From the NCBI GenBank assembly GCA_900546105.1, contig URBP01000088.1, positions 1 to 7,914 on the forward strand: DNA of 7,914 nt, given 5' to 3'. Every line of letters begins with the position of its first letter. The first letter of the stretch is position 1. Made by a program: the position numbers and the translations under genes. Below the pieces are notes generated by a model, which saw only the letters and a program-made list of their open reading frames with translations, searched no databases and had not been told where the DNA came from. This DNA comes from an uncultured Collinsella sp. (GTDB taxonomy: Bacteria; Actinomycetota; Coriobacteriia; Coriobacteriales; Coriobacteriaceae). Below, one piece after another: positions 7,085 to 7,914 of the stretch.

Positions 7085-7445
7085 TGCGAGGACCTCGTGC
7101 TGGTGGGGGACGTCAGCACCGGCAAGACGCACATGGCCTCGGCGCTGTGCATGCTGGCGTGCGAGCGGAGGATGGAGGCCCGCTTCTTCACCGCGTCATC
7201 GCTCGTCATGCGGCTGCGGCTCGCCCGCGACGAGGGGCGCCTTGACCGTGAGGCCGCGCTCATCGGCTGCGCTAGGCTGCTCGTCATCGACGAGCTCGGC
7301 TTCCTGCCGCTGGATCCCGACGGCGCGCGCGCTCTTCTAGGTGTTCGCCGACGCCTACGAGCGGCAGTCGGTGGTCATCACCACGAACCTGGAGTTCAGC
7401 CGGTGGGGCGCGGTGTTCGGCGACGACCAGATGGCGGCGGCCGTG
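7082..7445 (+). pseudogene. istB: IS21-type istB ATPase remnant, plus strand, N- and C-terminally truncated
   Basis: IstB is the AAA+ helper ATPase of IS21-family transposition. Residues from CEDLVLVGDVSTGKTH onward match the family: Walker A GDVSTGKT at 7106-7129, FFTASSLVMRL, and Walker B LLVIDELGF with the DE pair at 7289-7294. The roughly 100 residues that normally precede Walker A are missing. Near 7330 the frame shifts: what reads as GARALL should continue as VFADAYERQSVVITTNLEF, which is found in another frame from 7341. In that second frame a TAG at 7338-7340 stands where glutamine is expected. The homology ends around GDDQMAAAV at 7443, where the usual C-terminal 25 or so residues are replaced by inverted DNA of another istB. 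No istA is present. It cannot make a working protein. Confidence 0.85.
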
Positions 7446-7480
7446 CGCATCGCCAGGGCCACGGCCATGTGGGTCTTGCC
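7121..7480. repeat. Inverted repeat formed by two opposed istB Walker A regions
   Basis: 7121-7138 and the complement of 7463-7480 match at 17 of 18 bases, and 7086-7099 matches the complement of 7502-7515 over 14 bases. Both pairs encode the same parts of IstB (the Walker A end and the EDLV strand). The repeat is a by-product of family homology between the two opposed relics and is probably not a terminal repeat of an IS. Confidence 0.7.
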
Positions 7481-7733
7481 CCTGCCGGTCTTGCCGAAGA
7501 ACACGAGGTCCTCGCGGGCGCCGACGAAGCCCAGCGAAAGCATGTCGTCGCGGCCCCAGCCCTCGGAGAACCGCACGTGCGACCAGTCGAACCCCTCGGC
7601 CGACTTGTGCACGGGGAGCCTCGCCTGCCTGAGCAGCCGTGCCCTCTTTGTCGCGTCCCTGTGCGCGAGCTCGGCCTCGAGCATGGCCCTGCAGCCCGCC
7701 ACCTGCGTCCTCTATCTTGTCCACGTCGATCAT
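7443..7733 (-). pseudogene. istB: IS21-type istB ATPase remnant, minus strand, C-terminally truncated and frameshifted
   Basis: Read on the minus strand, ATG 7733 (AGGAGG only two bases upstream) begins MIDVDKIEDA. The family-like sequence then continues in another frame from about 7702: AGCRAMLEAELAHRDATKRARLLRQARLP, then FDWSHVRF, EDLVFFGKTGRGKTHMAVALAMR, with Walker A GKTGRGKT at 7495-7472. An N-terminal stretch of some tens of residues usual in IstB seems missing at the frame change, so a deletion there is likely; a start at GTG 7702 is the alternative. The protein stops matching just after Walker A, near 7443, where it runs into the other istB fragment. Walker B, sensors and C-terminus are lost. 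Its sequence differs clearly from the plus-strand fragment, so the two come from different IS elements. Confidence 0.8.
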
Positions 7734-7914
7734 TCCCTCCTGCCTTTGCTCGTTGCCGATACGACGCACCGACAACGTTAAGGCATGCGGTCTGGTCGGC
7801 GTGGCCGTGCTCAAAACCGAAAAACTATCGTGATCAATTCTGAAAATCGGATGTGACCAAACCCGCAATCACGACGTTAACAAACACAAATAGGCCGGCG
7901 CCAACGACAGGCTC
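7734..7914. other. Right-edge stretch without a supported gene
   Basis: Upstream of the minus-strand istB start one would expect the end of istA, but no minus-strand frame shows IstA-like sequence, and the frame overlapping the istB start has three stops in this stretch. The centre (about 7810-7860) is more AT-rich than its surroundings and may belong to an IS end. On the minus strand a short hydrophobic frame enters from the window edge and stops at 7834. I see no RNA gene or clear terminal repeat. Confidence 0.4.

Noticed and set aside
7059..7340. A 93-codon plus-strand frame beginning MKRSMKL
   Set aside because: After about nine residues it is an out-of-frame reading of istB, rich in serine, arginine and tryptophan, with no family resemblance.
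7284..7868. A 194-codon minus-strand frame as a single protein
   Set aside because: Only about ten residues around MIDVDKIEDA may be real; the rest is an out-of-frame reading of the minus-strand istB and of the opposite strand of the plus-strand istB.
1..7914. CRISPR array, tRNA or rRNA genes
   Set aside because: I saw no regularly spaced direct repeats, and nothing resembling tRNA or rRNA in the few short non-coding stretches.

Overview
The window is a high-GC bacterial chromosomal segment with Shine-Dalgarno-led genes and some TTG/GTG starts. Codon use, the style of the glycosyltransferases and the AAA-ATPase tail near 6.6-6.95 kb suggest a gut actinobacterium of the Coriobacteriia, most likely Collinsella or a relative. 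That assignment is inference from recognition and was not tested by a search.

From 1 to 6515 lies one side of a cell-surface polysaccharide locus: five same-strand family 2 glycosyltransferase (GT2) genes packed with gaps of 0 to 74 bases. The first is cut by the window edge. The four smaller enzymes alternate between two subtypes (A, B, A, B), which looks like tandem duplication of a two-gene unit followed by divergence. The fifth gene encodes an 828-residue protein with an unassigned N-terminal region and two GT2 modules, a layout known from enzymes that add successive sugars to O-antigen-like or rhamnan-like chains. No enzymes of sugar-nucleotide synthesis, flippase, polymerase or ABC exporter are visible here, so the polymer cannot be named. 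The 74-base gap before the third gene carries a possible extended -10 promoter, and that gene probably starts at TTG with a strong ribosome binding site.

From about 6528 to the right edge the window is debris. It holds the C-terminal end of an AAA ATPase without its ATPase core, then a regulatory region with an inverted repeat that could pair with a ribosome binding site. The gene start that follows is interrupted after about nine codons by remnants of IS21-type insertion sequences. Two different istB (IS helper ATPase) fragments meet tail to tail near 7443: a plus-strand piece lacking its N-terminus and carrying a frameshift and a stop, and a minus-strand piece lacking its C-terminus and frameshifted near its start. 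The last 180 bases hold no gene I can support.

The intact genes probably cooperate at the cytoplasmic face of the membrane to build one glycan on a lipid carrier. The right end appears to be a site of repeated IS insertion and deletion at the edge of the polysaccharide locus. I did not find a clearly new biological system. The most informative signals are the A-B-A-B glycosyltransferase duplication, the unassigned N-terminal module of the large enzyme, and the inverted repeat over the ribosome binding site of the interrupted gene.
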